DNA from: Verrucomicrobiota bacterium | GTDB taxonomy: Bacteria; Verrucomicrobiota; Verrucomicrobiia; Opitutales; Opitutaceae | Reading direction: 5' to 3' | DNA length: 54,852 nucleotides | NCBI GenBank assembly: GCA_023430565.1 | Contig: JAEZAD010000101.1 | Coordinates: 1-54,852, forward strand | Shown here: positions 26,340-36,192 of the stretch, piece by piece | Position numbering within the stretch: position 1 is the first letter of the stretch | Layout of the letters: each line of letters opens with the position of its first letter | Position numbers and translations under genes: made by a program | The notes under the pieces: model-generated | What the model saw: the letters and a program-made list of their open reading frames with translations, nothing else | Databases searched by the model: none | What the model was told of the DNA's origin: nothing

Positions 26340-28166
26340 ATGATTTCGAGGTTCCTGCTGCTTCTCGCGGTTTCCTGTGTGGCTTGGGCGCAACCGGCGG
26401 AGACGCTGCCGGCGGTGACTGTTTACTCGCCGCGGGTGGCGAACCAGTCGCCGGTGGCGACGTTTGCGATGCCGGTGTCGGCGCTGCGGTTCGAGCCGCG
26501 GGTCGACGTGCAGGCGCGCAATTTCGCGGAAGGGCAGGCCGATGTGTCGCTGCGCGGGGGGATTTTTGAAAACACGGGATTTTCGCTGGGCGCGCTGTCG
26601 CTTTTCGATCCGCAGACCGGGCACTATTTTGCCGAGATTCCCGTGGCTCCGCAGATGCTTGGAGCGCCCGAGATTGTGACGGGCTTCGACGTCGCGATGG
26701 CGTCGACAAATGCGACGGTGGGCGCGATCGCGTATCCGTGGCGGCGAATTTCGACGACGGGGGCGGCCTCGGTGGGCGGAGGGGAATTTGGCTTGGTGCA
26801 GGGCGAGTTTTACCAGGGTGTGGCGACCGGGGCGGAGTGGCTCGGGCGCGAGGTGGCGGTCGATGTGGCGTGGGCGCACTCGGAGTCGGACGGCGGGGTG
26901 CCGTATGGCGATCATGAGCTCGATCGCGTGAATGCGCGGCTGCAGTTGAGCGGGCGCGGTTCGCAGACGGATGTGTTTGCCGGGTATCAGGCGAAGTTCT
27001 TCGGCTGGCCGAATCTTTACACGCCGTTCAACTCGAACGAAACGGAGGACATCGAAACGCTGTTGGTCGCGCTGAACCATCGCGTCGAGTGGGGCGAGGA
27101 GGAGTTTTTCGAGGCGGGCGCCTATTATCGGCGGAATCGCGACAATTATGCCTTCAACCGTTTCGCGCCGGTGGGGCCGGTGCCGCCGTTTTTGCACACC
27201 ACTTGGGTGCGGGGCGTCGCGGCGGGCGGGCGGCAGCGGATGGGAGAACTGGCGGTGAACTATCGGGCAGAGTGGCTGGCGGACGAGATCGAGTCGACCT
27301 CGCTGACGTTTGGTCCGTATCGCACGCGGCAGATTGGAAAACTGACGCTCGTGCCGGAAAAGACGTGGGCGCTGGCGGATGGGGCGACGCTCGCGGTGAG
27401 AGCGGGGGCCACGTATGACGACACGAATCGGGATGCGAGCCGGGTGTCGCCGGTGTTCGAAATCTCGCGGGAGCAGCGGAGCGGTGCGGTGCGGAGATGG
27501 TATGCGAGTTATGCGGAGAGTTCGCAGGTGGCGACCTACACGGCGTTGAAATCGAATCCGTCGGCGGGGCTGTTTCGCGGCAACCAGGGGCTGGGGCGCG
27601 AGGTGAGCCGAAATGTGGAAATCGGGGCGAGCGGACTGTGGGCGGGCTGGAGCGCGCAGGCGGCGGTGTTCTATCGGGAGGACGACGATCTGGTGGACTG
27701 GACCTTTCGTCGCGGGGTCACGGCGCGTTCGGCCAATGCGGTGGATATCGCGACGAGCGGTTTCGAACTGGTGGCGCGGCGCTCGTGGCAAATGTTCGAT
27801 GTCGTGCTCGGCTACACGTGGCTGGAAAAAAACGAGGATTACGGCGGGGCGGCGGCCGATGCCAGTTTCTACGCGCTCAACTTTGCGCGCCATCGCGTGA
27901 CGCTGGCGGTGACGGCGAGGCTCACGCCGGAGCTCGAGTTGCGCATCGACAACGAAGCGCGCTGGCAGGCGCCGAATTTATTGCGCACGCGCGGGGGCGA
28001 GGAGCCGCTGTTGACGGCGATCGGGCTGACGTATCGGCCGGCGGCGTGGCGACGGCTGTCGCTGACGGTGCAGGCGGATAATTTGTGGGATTCGGAATTT
28101 CAGGAAGTGCCGGCGGTGCCGGCGGCGCCGCGGCAGGTGTCGGGTGTGGTCGGATACGTCTGGTGA
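26340..28166 (+). CDS. Short TonB-dependent outer-membrane receptor
   Basis: Starting at the ATG at 26340, this 608-residue protein has a signal peptide ending at VAWAQP, a plug region (NFAEGQADVSLRGGIFENTG) and a beta barrel ending in an aromatic residue (VVGYVW). At 608 residues it is in the BtuB size class and has no STN domain or carboxypeptidase-like extension. No riboswitch is visible in the 86-base gap after the upstream terminator. The ligand is unknown. An M3 oligopeptidase gene begins 45 bases downstream and may be in the same transcript. Confidence 0.85.
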   Translation: MISRFLLLLAVSCVAWAQPAETLPAVTVYSPRVANQSPVATFAMPVSALRFEPRVDVQARNFAEGQADVSLRGGIFENTGFSLGALSLFDPQTGHYFAEIPVAPQMLGAPEIVTGFDVAMASTNATVGAIAYPWRRISTTGAASVGGGEFGLVQGEFYQGVATGAEWLGREVAVDVAWAHSESDGGVPYGDHELDRVNARLQLSGRGSQTDVFAGYQAKFFGWPNLYTPFNSNETEDIETLLVALNHRVEWGEEEFFEAGAYYRRNRDNYAFNRFAPVGPVPPFLHTTWVRGVAAGGRQRMGELAVNYRAEWLADEIESTSLTFGPYRTRQIGKLTLVPEKTWALADGATLAVRAGATYDDTNRDASRVSPVFEISREQRSGAVRRWYASYAESSQVATYTALKSNPSAGLFRGNQGLGREVSRNVEIGASGLWAGWSAQAAVFYREDDDLVDWTFRRGVTARSANAVDIATSGFELVARRSWQMFDVVLGYTWLEKNEDYGGAAADASFYALNFARHRVTLAVTARLTPELELRIDNEARWQAPNLLRTRGGEEPLLTAIGLTYRPAAWRRLSLTVQADNLWDSEFQEVPAVPAAPRQVSGVVGYVW

Positions 28167-28211
28167 GTTTTGCGGTTTGACAACCGTGCGGCTGATCCGG
28201 TGTTTGCCCGG

Positions 28212-30269
28212 ATGGCGCAGAATCCGTTTCTCGATAGTTCGTTTCACATCCGCTGGTCGGCGCTGGCGCCCGATCGGATCGAGCCGGGCATCGGCGAGGC
28301 GCTGGAGCGGGCGCAGGCGGCGATCGATGCGATCGCAGCGCGACCGGCGGCGGAGGCGACTTACGCGAATACGTTTCTTGCGCTGGAAAATGCGACGGAG
28401 GAGCTGACGCAGGCGTGGGGAAAGGTGACGCATCTGCAGTCGGTGGCGGATTCGCCGGAGCTGCGGGCGGCACACAATGCGGTGCTCCCGAAGGTGTCGG
28501 CTTTCTTCGCGCGGATTCCGCTGAATGCGGAGTTGTGGCAACGGTTAAAAGCGGCGGCGCAGACGAGCGAGGCGAAGGCGCTGACGGGCGTTCATCGTCG
28601 GTTTGTCGATGAAACGATGGCCGAGTTTCGGCAGGCGGGGGCGGATGTGGCGCCGGAGCAGCGGGCGCGACTCGAAGTGTTGCAGACGGAGTTGTCGCAG
28701 CTGACGCAGCGCTATTCGGAAAACGTGCTCGATGCGACGAATGCGTGGCAGCTCGTCGTGGAGGACGAGGCGCGGCTGGCGGGATTGCCCGAGCATGCGA
28801 AGGCGGCGGCGCGGCGCAGCGCGGAGAGCAAAGGTCTGGCGGGCTGGCGGTTCACGCTGCATCAGCCGTCGCACGAGCCGTTCATGGTTTATCTGCACGA
28901 CGCGGCGTTGCGGCGCGAGATGTGGACGGCGGCGGTGGGCGTGGGCGCGAGCGGAGCGCAGGACAACACGGCGTTGATCGCGCGGGTGCTGGCGCTGCGC
29001 GCGGAGAAGGCGGCCTTGCTGGGCAAGGCGCATTTCGCGGACCTGGTGCTCGAACGGCGGATGGCGAAGGACGGCGCGCGGGCGCTGGCGTTTTTGGAAG
29101 ATCTGCGGGAGCGGGCGCGGGGGGCGTTTGACCGGGAATGCCGGGAATTGGAGGAGTTCAAGGCGGCGGAGACGAAGCAGCCGCGTTCGCGGCTTGCGCC
29201 GTGGGAGCTGGCTTATTGGTCGGAAAAGCTGCGGCGAAGCCGCTACGATTTCGACGAGGAGTGGCTGCGGCCGTTTTTCCCGATGGACCGGGTGATCGCG
29301 GGGCTCTTCGAGCTTTGCCAGCGCGTATTCGGACTTCGGATTCAGGAGCGGCCGGCGGGCGACGGGGAGACGTGGCATCCGGAAGTGAAGTTCTACGACG
29401 TGCGGGATCGCGACGGGCGGCAGGTCGGGTCGTTTTATGCGGACTGGCATCCGCGCGAATCGAAGCGCGGCGGGGCGTGGATGAATTATCTGATCACCGG
29501 CGGGCCGCGGGCGGACGGCACGCGCGCGCCACATCTCGGGTTGATCTGCGGAAACCTGACGCCGCCGTCGCCGGGCAAGCCGGCGCTGCTGACACATCGC
29601 GAAGTGGAGACGATTTTTCACGAGTTTGGGCACTTGTTGCACCACCTGCTCGGCGAGGTGGAGATCAAGTCGTTGAATGGCGTGAACGTGGCGTGGGACT
29701 TCGTCGAACTGCCGTCGCAGATGATGGAGAACTGGTGCTGGGAGCGGGAGAGCCTGGATCTGTTTGCGCGGCACCATGAAACCGGGGCGGCGATTCCGGA
29801 GGAGCTTTTCGCGAAGATGACGGCGGCGCGGACGTTTCGGGCGGCGACGGCGACGATGCGGCAGCTTTCGCTGGCGAAGATGGATTTGCTGATGCACACG
29901 CGGACCGCGGAATTCGCGAGCGAGCCGGACGTGGAGCCGAGGTTGCGCGCGGCGATCGAGGAGTGTCTGGTGCCAACGGAGCCGCCGGGGCCGACAATCG
30001 TGAAACGGTTCACGCATATCTTCTCGGATCCGGTCGGCTATGCGGCGGGTTATTATTCCTACAAATGGGCGGAGGTGCTCGATGCGGATGCCTTCACGCG
30101 GTTCAAACGCGAAGGCATTTTCAATGCGGAGACGGGAGCGGCGTTTGTGCGGCACATCCTGAGCCGGGGAAATTCCGCCGACCCGGCGGAACTGTATCGC
30201 GCGTTTATGGGTCGTGATCCGGACCTTGGCGCGCTTCTGCAGCGGTGCGGTTTGGCGTCGGCTGCTTGA
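28212..30269 (+). CDS. M3-family oligopeptidase
   Basis: This 685-residue zinc metallopeptidase of the oligopeptidase A/thimet type starts at the ATG at 28212 (MAQNPFLDSSF). The catalytic motif ETIFHEFGHLLHHLLG supplies two His ligands and the Glu base; the third ligand is the Glu downstream in AWDFVELPSQ. The GYAAGYYSYKWAEVLDADAF block near the C-terminus is the substrate-binding loop of the family. No signal peptide is present, so it should degrade short peptides in the cytoplasm. It lies 45 bases after the TonB receptor gene and 38 before tamB. Confidence 0.95.
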   Translation: MAQNPFLDSSFHIRWSALAPDRIEPGIGEALERAQAAIDAIAARPAAEATYANTFLALENATEELTQAWGKVTHLQSVADSPELRAAHNAVLPKVSAFFARIPLNAELWQRLKAAAQTSEAKALTGVHRRFVDETMAEFRQAGADVAPEQRARLEVLQTELSQLTQRYSENVLDATNAWQLVVEDEARLAGLPEHAKAAARRSAESKGLAGWRFTLHQPSHEPFMVYLHDAALRREMWTAAVGVGASGAQDNTALIARVLALRAEKAALLGKAHFADLVLERRMAKDGARALAFLEDLRERARGAFDRECRELEEFKAAETKQPRSRLAPWELAYWSEKLRRSRYDFDEEWLRPFFPMDRVIAGLFELCQRVFGLRIQERPAGDGETWHPEVKFYDVRDRDGRQVGSFYADWHPRESKRGGAWMNYLITGGPRADGTRAPHLGLICGNLTPPSPGKPALLTHREVETIFHEFGHLLHHLLGEVEIKSLNGVNVAWDFVELPSQMMENWCWERESLDLFARHHETGAAIPEELFAKMTAARTFRAATATMRQLSLAKMDLLMHTRTAEFASEPDVEPRLRAAIEECLVPTEPPGPTIVKRFTHIFSDPVGYAAGYYSYKWAEVLDADAFTRFKREGIFNAETGAAFVRHILSRGNSADPAELYRAFMGRDPDLGALLQRCGLASAA

Positions 30270-30307
30270 TCGCCACGCGACGCTTCGGGTGCGCACCGCC
30301 GACTCTC

Positions 30308-33300
30308 ATGCGTCGATTCTTGATCATTCTGGCGGCAACGGCCGCGGTCTTGGGGACCGCGGTGTTGTTGCTGCCGTGGTGGCTAGGGGCGGCGGTGGCG
30401 GCGGTGGGGCCGAGGTTTGGGCTGACGTTTCGCGATTACGATAGGATCGGCTACAGCCGGTTCGCGGTGCACGACGTCGAGGTGCGCCGGCCGGGGGTGA
30501 CGGTGACGGTGTCACGAGTCGAGTCGCTGACGCCGCTGGTGTGGTTGTGGCGTCGTGCGACGGGCGGAGACGTCACCGCGGTGGCGGGAGAATGGCGGAC
30601 GGAGGTGCGGCCGGGTGAGCGGGTCGCGACGCAGAATCGCCCGCGGGGCTGGGTGCCGTTGCGGGAGCGATTGCAGAAGATTGCGGATCGGCTGGACCGC
30701 TGGGTTCCGAGTGCGGAGGTGGGCAAAGGTGTGGTCACGTGGCCGCGCGGCGAACTGACGATCGACGCGGCGGTGTGGCAGGAGCGGAAACTCGTTTCGC
30801 CGGCGGTGACGTATCGCAGTTTGCGAGCGGCGGTGACGCTGGAGCTGCCCGAGGAGGGGCAGATCGCGGCGGTGGCGGAGTCGGAGGAAAACGAGGCGTC
30901 GGCGCGATTGCAGAGCGCGGATGCGACGGTGAGCGGCGATTTGGTGTGGTGGGGCGAACCGATCGCAGTGAGCGCGCGGTTTGCGGAACAGGGTTGGCGG
31001 CCGCTGGAGGCGAGCTTCATCGCGGACGAGTGGGAAATTTCCGGAGAGCGTGCGCGAGTCGGGCGGCAGTATGCGTCGATTCGCGGACAAGCCCGCGTCG
31101 AGTGGCGGGGCGAAAATTTGACGGCGAGCGTGAGCGCGTCGGGCGTTCCCCTCGAAGGCTCGAAAGCGCCGCCGTTGGAGGTGGCGATTCGGGGGCATGG
31201 AGCGAATGGGAATTTCGTGGCGGAAACGGTGCGGATCGATTTGCCGGGGATGACGGCGAATTTGAACGAACCGGTGGCGATCGATCGCACCGGACGAGTG
31301 CGCTCGGACGTGTCGCAATTTCGTTTCGAGGCGGATCTCGAGCGTCAGACCTGGTTCGAAGCGACGGGGCGGTTGGCGGGCGTGGGCACGATTTCGGCGA
31401 ACGGGGATGGGCGGCCGCTGATCGCGTTCGCGTTCAACGGGGACGCGCTCGATGTGTGGGAGACGCGGTTGTCGCGGCTCGATGTCCGGGGAACATTGAA
31501 CTGGCCGGTGCTGCGGATCGATGTGGCTCGATTGGCGGGGACGCACGGCGACGAGCTGGAAGCGACGGGAGCGTGGGATTTTCGCGAGAAGGCGGTGCGA
31601 AGTGCGGAGGTGACCGGAAGCGTGCATCGGGAGGCGTTTGCGCGGTGGCTGCCGGAGAACGCGACGATGGAAACGCTGGCGATCGATGCGCGGGCGGAGG
31701 GGCCGATCGACGCATTGAAGCATGAAGGACGCGCGGAGATCGCAGCGTTGCGCGTGCAGGAGTTTACGCCGGCGAAGATCAATGCGACCTGGCGCGGTGA
31801 GAGCGGGCGCGTGGAGGAATTGGAGATCGAGGCGGAAATGGCCGAGGCGAAATTCGCAGCGCGCGGATGGGCGGACCGAACCGGGATGGAATTGAGTGCC
31901 TTGGAGTGGACGAAGGCGGGCGCGGCGATTCTCGCGCTCGCGGAGCCGGCGCGGGTGAGCTGGCCGGAGCGACGCGCGGGACCGTTGCGACTGGCCGGGC
32001 CCGAGGCGCGCCTGGAGGCGACGCTGGCGTGGGGCGAAACGGGCAAGATCGACGTGACAGTGGCGGGATTGCGGTCGGCGTGGTTGCGGGATTTTGCGGA
32101 GCTGCCGCGGGCGGAGTGGGAAGTCGAAGCGTTGAGTTTTTGGGGGCAGTGGGACCGCGGGCCGCTCGAGTATGGGATCGATACGGATGCGACGGTGGAA
32201 CTCGACGAGCAGCGGCGGGCGTTTTTCTCGGCGCAATTCACGGGCAACGCGGAGGGGCTCGATCTGGAATTGCTGCGGGTGTCGGAAGGCGAAGGCGTGG
32301 TCGTGAATGCGTCGGGCCGGCTGCCGATCGTGGTGCAGCCGCTGCAGCGGCCGCTGATCGTGTTCGACGAGAATGCGCCGTTCACGCTCGATGCGGCGAC
32401 GTCGCCGAATCCGGCGTTCTGGGAGAAGTTCACGCAGTTGACGGGACTCGAGCTCGTGCGTCCGTCGGCGGTGGTGAAATTTGGCGGGACCTGGGCGCAT
32501 CCGCAGGGCGAGGCGCGTTTGGAGGCGGAGCGGTTGGAAGCGGTCGCGGGGAAGTTCAAGGATGTGTGGCCGAAGATCGAAGGCCTCGACGCGCATCTCA
32601 CGGGCGACCGCGACGGTGTGAAGCTGGAGCATTTCTCGCTCGACGTGAACGGGCAGGCGGTGCGCGCGGAAGGTTGGCTGCCGGTGACGGCTTCGCGCTG
32701 GCGCGAGTTCTTCCGCGATCCGCGGCGGGTGGTGCGGCGGGGGGATTTGCGCGTGCAGATTCCGAACGCCGACCTGGCGGCGGTCGCGCAACATTTTCCC
32801 GGGATCCTGGCGCCGAAAGGTCGCGTGAATCTCGATGTGACGCTCAAGCCGGATGCGACGGTGAACGGCTACCTGCGGATCAGCGAAGCGACCTCGCGGC
32901 CGCTCGGGCCGCTCGGTGTGTTGCAGGAAGTGAATGCGGACGTGCGCTTCGAAGGACGCACGATGACGCTGGCGGGAGTGACGGCGCGAATGGCGGGTCG
33001 GACGGTGCGTTTGCAGGGAACGGCGGAGTTGCCGGACGGCGAGCCGGTGAAGCTGAATCTGACGTTGAAAGGCGAAAATCTGCCGTTTGTGCGGAAGACG
33101 GGGTTGTTGTTGCGCGGCGATCTCGACTTGAAACTCGTGACGGCGGCGAACGGACAGACGACGATCGGCGGGCGGGTGGGCTTGCGGGACAGTTTGTTTC
33201 TGGCGGACGTGCGATCGTTTCTGCCGTCGGGAGCGAAGGGCGGGCCGGCGGGGCGTCCGCCCTATTTTTCGGTGGAAGCGGAGCCGGTGAACGCGTGGCG

Positions 33301-33952
33301 GCTGGATGTGGCGGTGGCCGGCGATCGCTTCATGCAATTGCGCACGCCGGTGTTCAACGGAGTGGCGTCGGCGGATTTCAAACTCACGGGCACGCTGGCG
33401 AATCCGCGGGCGGCGGGCGAGGCGGTGATCGAGGAAGGAAATGTGCGGCTGCCCTTCGCGAGCTTCGAAGTGCGGCAAGGGTATGTGCGGGTGAGTGCGG
33501 AGCAGCCGGATCCGCAGATTTTCGTGACGGGTGCGACTCGAAGATATGGATACGACGTGCGCATGGAGTTGTCGGGGCCGGTGAGCACGCCGAGCCTGAC
33601 GTTTTCCTCGAGCCCGCCGCTGGAGGCGGAGCAGGTGTTGTTGATGGTGATGGCGGGGCAGGCGCCGAACGACGAGATCACGACGACGGGCCGGCAGCGG
33701 GCGACGCGATTCGGGGCGTTTTTCGGCCAGAGCCTGCTGGGCACGCTGGGGGGCGATTCGGCGGGCGCGGACCGGTTGACGATTTCGAGCGGCGAGGACA
33801 TTTCCGCGCAGGGCCGCGAGACCTACAACATCGAGTATCGCTTGAGCGAAAAGTGGGCGTTGACGGGCGAATACGACGAGTTCGACGAATATTACGGCGG
33901 CTTCAAATGGCGCATCTACAGCAAGGGAGGGAGCGAGGATGCAACGGAGTAG
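30308..33952 (+). CDS. tamB: TamB-like translocation/assembly protein
   Basis: This 1214-residue protein spans the periplasm. An N-terminal signal anchor (RRFLIILAATAAVLGTAVLL) starts at the ATG at 30308. Most of the chain is repetitive beta sequence, as in the hydrophobic groove of TamB and other bridge-like lipid transport proteins. The C-terminal DUF490 domain is recognisable (VTGATRRYGYDVRMELSGPV, SSPPLEAEQVLLMVMAG, TYNIEYRLSEKW). It overlaps the following TamA-like gene by 14 bases. The pair probably moves phospholipids or helps insert outer-membrane proteins. The order tamB-tamA is the reverse of the E. coli order. Confidence 0.9.
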   Translation: MRRFLIILAATAAVLGTAVLLLPWWLGAAVAAVGPRFGLTFRDYDRIGYSRFAVHDVEVRRPGVTVTVSRVESLTPLVWLWRRATGGDVTAVAGEWRTEVRPGERVATQNRPRGWVPLRERLQKIADRLDRWVPSAEVGKGVVTWPRGELTIDAAVWQERKLVSPAVTYRSLRAAVTLELPEEGQIAAVAESEENEASARLQSADATVSGDLVWWGEPIAVSARFAEQGWRPLEASFIADEWEISGERARVGRQYASIRGQARVEWRGENLTASVSASGVPLEGSKAPPLEVAIRGHGANGNFVAETVRIDLPGMTANLNEPVAIDRTGRVRSDVSQFRFEADLERQTWFEATGRLAGVGTISANGDGRPLIAFAFNGDALDVWETRLSRLDVRGTLNWPVLRIDVARLAGTHGDELEATGAWDFREKAVRSAEVTGSVHREAFARWLPENATMETLAIDARAEGPIDALKHEGRAEIAALRVQEFTPAKINATWRGESGRVEELEIEAEMAEAKFAARGWADRTGMELSALEWTKAGAAILALAEPARVSWPERRAGPLRLAGPEARLEATLAWGETGKIDVTVAGLRSAWLRDFAELPRAEWEVEALSFWGQWDRGPLEYGIDTDATVELDEQRRAFFSAQFTGNAEGLDLELLRVSEGEGVVVNASGRLPIVVQPLQRPLIVFDENAPFTLDAATSPNPAFWEKFTQLTGLELVRPSAVVKFGGTWAHPQGEARLEAERLEAVAGKFKDVWPKIEGLDAHLTGDRDGVKLEHFSLDVNGQAVRAEGWLPVTASRWREFFRDPRRVVRRGDLRVQIPNADLAAVAQHFPGILAPKGRVNLDVTLKPDATVNGYLRISEATSRPLGPLGVLQEVNADVRFEGRTMTLAGVTARMAGRTVRLQGTAELPDGEPVKLNLTLKGENLPFVRKTGLLLRGDLDLKLVTAANGQTTIGGRVGLRDSLFLADVRSFLPSGAKGGPAGRPPYFSVEAEPVNAWRLDVAVAGDRFMQLRTPVFNGVASADFKLTGTLANPRAAGEAVIEEGNVRLPFASFEVRQGYVRVSAEQPDPQIFVTGATRRYGYDVRMELSGPVSTPSLTFSSSPPLEAEQVLLMVMAGQAPNDEITTTGRQRATRFGAFFGQSLLGTLGGDSAGADRLTISSGEDISAQGRETYNIEYRLSEKWALTGEYDEFDEYYGGFKWRIYSKGGSEDATE

Positions 33953-36053
33953 CGCGGCACGGACCGGACTGTTTTTGGTGCTGGTGGCCGGCTGGTTCGC
34001 GGCGCCGGTGACGACGCACGCGGCGGAGAAGCCGGAGCAGGCGCATATCGAAGTGAACGGGCTCGGGTGGTTGCGCAATCGCGAGCAACGACGCTCGCTC
34101 GAGCGTTTGCTTGGCGATGAGCGCGGGGCGACGCTGGATGCGGACGCGCTGGAGGACGCCGTGTTTTTGTTGGTGTCGGCGCTGGTGGAGCGCGGGCATT
34201 TGAAGCCGCAGGTGGAGGCGGTGGCGGAGACGCCGACGGGGGAGACGCATCGGTTTCAATTCGATGCGCGGCTGGAGACTTCGCTGCCGCGGCCGTTCGA
34301 GGCGAGGTCGGTGCATTTCAATGTGAAGGAAGGCGAGCGGTATCGGTTCGAAGCCGTTGCGATCGAGGGATTGACGGTGCTTCCCGTGGAGTCGGCGCAG
34401 GAGTATTTCATGGGCGAGAAGGTGTTGATCTCGACGGGGGCGGCGCGGGTTTATTCGCCGGCGCGGCTGGATCGGGCGCGGGCGGCGCTGACGGGCGAGT
34501 TGGAGCGGCGCGGGTATGCGAATGCGACGGTGGAAGTGCGGGAGTTGGAGATCGACGACGAGACGGGCGAAGTGGACGTGGAGATCGTCGTGAACGAAGG
34601 GCCCAGATGGATGGTGCGATCGCTTCAAGTCGAAGGTGACAGCGAGTCCGGGCGGATGCCTTCGCTGGGCGGGTTCGTCGGCCAACCCTGGTCGGCGATC
34701 TGGCAGCAGGACGTGGTGGCGGCGCTGCGAAACCACTACTTCACGCTGGGGCATCCGGACGTCGGGGTGAGAATCCGCCGCAACCTCGGGCCGGTGGAAG
34801 ACGGCGTGCAGACGGTCGAGATCACCGCGACTGTGACACCTGGGGAGGAGGTGCGAATCGGCGAGGTGCGTTTCGAGGGTGCCGAGCAGACGCGCGAGTC
34901 GGTGCTGGTGCGCCGGGTGCGGAATGGCCCGGGGGATTTGCTCAATCCGCTCGCGATCGACCAGGCGCGATTCCGGTTGTCGCGGCTGGGGGTGTTCGAG
35001 AGTGTCGACGTGCGTTACGAACCGGGTGACGGACCGGTGCGCGATCCGGTGTTCGAGCTCGAGGAAGGGCGGGAGCTGGAGGTGAATCTACTGTTTGGAT
35101 ACGGGAGTTACGAACAGTTGCGCGGCGGCGTGGAGATGCGGCAGTTCAACCTGCTGGGGCGCGCACACCAGACGCGGCTCCTGCTGGTGCAGTCGATGAA
35201 GAGCAGCCGCGGCGAATATACCTACACGGTGCCGGAGATTTTTGGCGAGTCGGTGGACGGAACGGCGCGGGCGTTTGGGCTGCAGCGCGAGGAAGTGTCG
35301 TTTCTCCGGCAGGAATGGGGCGGCAGCGTTTCGCTGGCGGCGAACGTGCAGCGGATCGGAGCGAATGCTTCGGTGGGCTACACCTATCAGGCGCTGCGAA
35401 ATCGGGACAACACGCTCGGGACGAGCGGCGCGGACGATCAGCAGGTGACGGCGGCGAGCGTGGACGTGGGGCTGACGCGCGACCGTCGGGACAATCCGCT
35501 GCGGCCGCGGCGAGGCTATCGGGTGTTTGCGCAGGCGGAAACCGCGAGCCGGTATTTGGGGGGCGGCGTGGATTACCAGCGGATCGAGTTTGGCGGGTCG
35601 TATCACACGCCCTGGGGGCGCGGGCGCTGGGTGCATGCGGGGTTGAATCACGGATTGATCACGACGTTCGGGGGATCGAACGATTCGGATCTGCCGGTGA
35701 ACAAACGGTTTTTTCCGGGCGGCGATAACAGCCTGCGCGGTTATCAGGCGGGTGAGGCGGCGCCGCGTGATGCCGAGGGCAGATTTATCGGAGCGAAGAC
35801 GTATCTGTTGTTGAATCTCGAACTCGAGCAGGCGCTGACGACGAAGTGGTCGGTGGTGGTGTTTGCCGATGCGCTTGGGACGGCGGTGCGGTTGGGCGAG
35901 TATCCTTTCGATCAGCAGTTATATTCGGTGGGGCTGGGCGTGCGTTATCAGACGCTGATCGGGCCGTTGCGGGCGGAGTATGGACGAAATTTGAATCCGC
36001 GTCCGCGCGATCCGGAAGGGACGTTGCTGCTTTCGATCGGATTCCCGTTTTGA
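33939..36053 (+). CDS. tamA: TamA/BamA-type outer-membrane protein (Omp85 family)
   Basis: This 704-residue protein has a signal peptide ending at TTHAAE, then POTRA repeats (about 95-345, for example VRSLQVEGDSESGRMPSL and IGEVRFEGAEQTRESVL), then a 16-stranded barrel region ending in LLLSIGFPF. The barrel contains FFPGGDNSLRGYQ, the lid-lock loop equivalent of the VRGF motif in Omp85 proteins. GGGAGG at 33926-33931 is a good ribosome site for the ATG at 33939. Linkage to tamB points to the TAM complex rather than the essential BAM complex. BamA is probably encoded elsewhere. Confidence 0.9.
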   Translation: MQRSSAARTGLFLVLVAGWFAAPVTTHAAEKPEQAHIEVNGLGWLRNREQRRSLERLLGDERGATLDADALEDAVFLLVSALVERGHLKPQVEAVAETPTGETHRFQFDARLETSLPRPFEARSVHFNVKEGERYRFEAVAIEGLTVLPVESAQEYFMGEKVLISTGAARVYSPARLDRARAALTGELERRGYANATVEVRELEIDDETGEVDVEIVVNEGPRWMVRSLQVEGDSESGRMPSLGGFVGQPWSAIWQQDVVAALRNHYFTLGHPDVGVRIRRNLGPVEDGVQTVEITATVTPGEEVRIGEVRFEGAEQTRESVLVRRVRNGPGDLLNPLAIDQARFRLSRLGVFESVDVRYEPGDGPVRDPVFELEEGRELEVNLLFGYGSYEQLRGGVEMRQFNLLGRAHQTRLLLVQSMKSSRGEYTYTVPEIFGESVDGTARAFGLQREEVSFLRQEWGGSVSLAANVQRIGANASVGYTYQALRNRDNTLGTSGADDQQVTAASVDVGLTRDRRDNPLRPRRGYRVFAQAETASRYLGGGVDYQRIEFGGSYHTPWGRGRWVHAGLNHGLITTFGGSNDSDLPVNKRFFPGGDNSLRGYQAGEAAPRDAEGRFIGAKTYLLLNLELEQALTTKWSVVVFADALGTAVRLGEYPFDQQLYSVGLGVRYQTLIGPLRAEYGRNLNPRPRDPEGTLLLSIGFPF

Positions 36054-36192
36054 AGCGGGCGAAGGCGGCGGGATGCGGGCGCGGGCGAGCTGGAAAGCCG
36101 AAAGGGCGTTTCCATCCGGGCGGATTCGGCTGGAAATTGCGGGGTTTTGATTAAGTTGGAGCCCTCGTTTCAACCTTCGCATTTTCAAAACC

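Noticed and set aside
30512..34078. Very long open frame antisense to tamB
   Set aside because: The translation is Arg/His/Pro-rich without domains; it is a by-product of GC-rich codon use in tamB, which has clear domains.
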